Below are positions 61,200 through 64,000 of a DNA stretch of 64,000 nucleotides, in pieces. The notes under the pieces are model-generated. The model made no database searches. It saw nothing but the letters and a program-made list of their open reading frames with translations, and had not been told where the DNA came from. The stretch is from Maylandia zebra (taxonomy: Eukaryota > Chordata > Actinopteri > Cichliformes > Cichlidae). Position 1 is the stretch's first letter; every line of letters begins with the position of its first letter. Where the stretch lies: contig NC_135176.1 of assembly GCF_041146795.1 (NCBI RefSeq), positions 15,617,286 to 15,681,285 on the forward strand, given 5' to 3'. Both the position numbers and the translations under genes were made by a program.

Positions 61200-61914
61200 G
61201 ACTAAACAGGCTATATGACCGAGCTGAGAAAAAAAGTGATCTGTATGAATAAGTTTTATGAAAATAACATTTTTAATACTACAGTTTCAAAATCTCACAA
61301 TATAAAAAAAACCTATATTCTAATCTGGCTCAGCATGCTATGAAATTTGAATATTTCTTTGGACTGATAGACCAAAATAAGAAAAAGTTACAAGTTAAGA
61401 CAAATCTTTCTTTTTTTAATCCTCGAATTTGAGGAAATTATTTCAGAGTCCCTTTGTCACTGTCAAAAAATTTGAAAAATGTCAATGAACAAAGGACGGA
61501 AAAAGTGAAAAATGAGCCGTAACAACCATACAATCAAGCAGCAGTAATCGTGTTAGTAAAAGCTCCGTGGCTTTTGTTAGATAGGGACAATGCTCCTGGT
61601 CAAGTGTCCAACTTAACCCAGGAATGGCTTGCCCTGAGGAGGGAATAACAGCCTTAAGCAACAAATGAGAATTAAAGTTTACCTTTCACTTGCCGTTATA
61701 TAAAAACGCTGTCAAATTGTGCCACTGTTGTCAAATGCTGCCTTTTCCCATAAAATTCAGTGAATATCATTAACAAAACAAAAGAGGGCTGTGCCCCCGA
61801 AGCCACGGTTAGCTAGGAAAAAAAATTACTATTTACACGACAAAACATCTACTCAAATAAGTATAAAAACTTAAAAGAAGAACGTCTGCTGGGACACCTG
61901 CTGTACAGAGAGCT

Positions 61915-62015
61915 TACCTAAAAGTATCAGTTGTAAAAGTAGCCGATTCTCTGTGGCTTTTAGGCGGCTGTAGCTCCCGTTTCTTCTTTCGCTATTTGAA
62001 TTTGGCGGCGGACCA
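61915..62015 (-). promoter_or_regulatory. pimreg: pimreg non-coding first exon and cell-cycle promoter candidate
   Basis: A donor ATACTTTTAG|GTAAGC ends near 61918 on the gene strand. At 61995-62000 is TTTGAA, a CHR-type element, directly followed by TTTGGCGGCGG (62001-62011), an E2F/CDE-like site. The pair is typical of G2/M genes controlled by DREAM and MuvB. It is a motif match only. Confidence 0.45.
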
Positions 62016-63659
62016 CAGAATCCACAAAGGCACGCGTCACCACGCCCTACGCAGTGTTACGTGACGTAAAACGATGCGTCACTACGTACAGTTTTACGTT
62101 AATGGGATTCACGTTGAAATGTGACTAGGATTATCGTGTCCGAATAAGATTCCAAGATGTTTCTTCTTGAAATATATATTTTAAAATGATCTGTTAAGGT
62201 CTGTATTTTCAAAATAGTTGTAAAAAATACTTAGGATCACAAGTTTGTAATACTAGATTCCTCTATGGCTTGTTGATGCCTACCAAAAGTCGTGTTGTGA
62301 CTTGCAAAGGGACATTTAGCTAAGTATTATTGGGGGTCTATGTTTATATTTGAGCCTGTATGTGTAATTGTGATCCTGTGTGGATTAGGGAAAATCCAAA
62401 ATAAATTTAACATGTGCACCTAATTCTTTTTTTAAAAAGTCATTAAAGATTTATGTTGCACAATCATTTCACCCTGGAAAAATAACAGCTTAAAGAAATC
62501 ATCAAAAGCCCCAAATTACCATGGCATTTATGCCCATGATGAGTGTTTGTAAACTGTCTCTCAAACACCGTCACATTTTCTAGTAAAGAAAAATTACGAA
62601 ATGTTTAGCAATAAACCTTATCTTTTCCAGGTAATATGTCCAGTTTTTATTGACTTGGCATGAGATTGGTGTTGAAGCAACTAACAGGGGTGTTAGTAAC
62701 GCTCTTCTATTGCAATACTGTTTTACCACCCAATTTACAGATAAAGGAATACATACAAATACACGTAAGAAACACTTTACAAAGCTAAGTATAACAGTGC
62801 CTTTGGACTTGGTGATGTATATCAAATATATTTAGCTGCTGGGAAATGCTAGATAGTTTGCACAGTTTTTTCCACCAACAGCACAATTATAACAGGTCAC
62901 TAAATACTGTTGCTCATTTATCAAACACCATAAGGTTTTTCTTTGCTTTTGGTTGCACGTGTACACAAAAATCCACCATTGTGGCTACAAAGGGCTTGGT
63001 GACCAGCAGATGTCACTGCACACCTGCACATGAAATGCTTTCAGTATTTTGAAATCTTTGTCTTGTCCACCTCTGTAGTGATTTAGTAAAGGCATTAACA
63101 AGGCTGTAGAATAATTTATCTTTAACTTTGAATCCATTTGTCCTTCACTGATATCACTCTGTTTTATGTGTTTTAAAGTGTTTCTTTCTTTATTGGAAAG
63201 AACATAAAGAGGAGACCTTGACCCTAACAACCTAGCAGCCACTGTCCTTTTGTCTCATTAAAAGTAAATGTATAACATCATTTTAATGAGCTATGGCTGT
63301 ATAGTTGAGTCAGGAGGTAAAGTTCAGAGCAAATGCAAGAATTAGATTCTGAAGCATTTATAAACATTTCACAGACATGTTTATTTCTCTGGTTTGACAG
63401 CAGTATGATAGTTTTACACTGGGTATTATCAAAGCATCAGCTTCAGCATTGAGTTACTCTCTTTTAAGCAGCTTTTTGGTTTTTAACACAATTAGTCTGA
63501 CAATTATCTGTCTCTTTATTGTTTTAAAAAGCACACTGATTAATATGCAGAAGCCAGCATGAGCTATATATCAGAGTAAGTGCATGCATTTCTCATACAA
63601 TAGCAGTTAAATGTGACAGTGTGAATGGTGGTTTCTGTCTGTGTCTGGTAATATATATA
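62016..63659. other. Spacer right of pimreg, no gene seen
   Basis: AT-rich DNA. Short open frames have no recognisable products. No repeat family is recognised except simple AT sequence near 63645-63659. Confidence 0.45.
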
Positions 63660-64000
63660 CAGTGGGGCAAAAAAGTATTTAGTCAGCCACCGATTGTGCA
63701 AGTTCCCCCACCTAAAATGATGACAGAGGTCAGTAATTTGCACCAGAGGTACACTTCAACTGTGAGAGACAGAATGTGAAAAAAAAATCCATGAATTCAC
63801 ATGGTAGGATTTGTAAAGAATTTATTCGTAAATTAGGGTGGAAAATAACTATTTGGTCACCTCAAACATGGAAAATCTCTGGCTCTCACAGACCTGTAAC
63901 GTCTTCTGTAAGAAGCTTTTCTGTCCCCCACTCGTTACCTGTATGAATGGCACCTGTTTGAACTCATCATCTGTATAAAAGACACCTGTCCACAGCCTCA
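63660..64000 (+). mobile_element. Tc1-like transposon, left end (cut by window edge)
   Basis: Starts after a TA with cagtggggcaaaaaagtatt and tagtcagccaccgattgtgc, a well-known Tc1-like terminal sequence in fish, and continues with gtataaaagacacctgtcca at the right edge. The transposase would lie beyond the window. Confidence 0.85.

Overview
This is teleost fish genomic DNA. The genes are intron-rich with GT-AG splicing, and the introns and spacers carry typical fish repeats: Tc1-like and hAT DNA transposons, L2/Rex1-type LINE pieces, a tRNA-derived SINE and many microsatellites. The species cannot be fixed from sequence alone; a percomorph such as a cichlid would fit. No tools were run. Exon borders were worked out by hand from splice sites, reading phase and remembered human protein sequences.

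Layout. All eight protein-coding genes read on the minus strand, so each gene starts at its higher coordinate. From left to right: heatr6 (5' part only, 148-2182), dynll2 (3563-3925), a decayed intron-containing copy of srsf1 (7701-10996), intact srsf1 (14030-16727), a 2.5 kb element with long inverted ends (17047-19555), pigs (20039-25597), a repeat-filled spacer (25950-28080), aldoc (29502-32189), a long gene-free stretch with an orphan promoter-like exon (34000-40500), rskr (40534-47383), cct8 (48865-56367) and pimreg (58790-61199). The right edge cuts a Tc1-like transposon.

Roles. The genes are housekeeping or cell-cycle genes with separate jobs: HEAT-repeat protein, dynein light chain, splicing factor, GPI transamidase subunit, aldolase C, an AGC-type kinase, a TRiC/CCT chaperonin subunit and a mitotic regulator. 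They do not form one pathway. The pigs-aldoc-rskr order matches human 17q11.2. dynll2, srsf1 and heatr6 are on human 17q22-q23, pimreg on 17p13 and cct8 on 21q, so the block is a fish-type arrangement.

Most notable points: cct8 has two complete alternative last exons coding for different C-terminal tails; srsf1 has a tandem genomic pseudocopy with introns and 3'UTR; the 17-19.5 kb element has near-identical outer arms, diverged inner arms and a 6-bp target duplication; pigs has an 84-nt in-frame intron that is itself open; aldoc uses one GC-AG intron; and a pimreg splice acceptor has a TC microsatellite as its pyrimidine tract.
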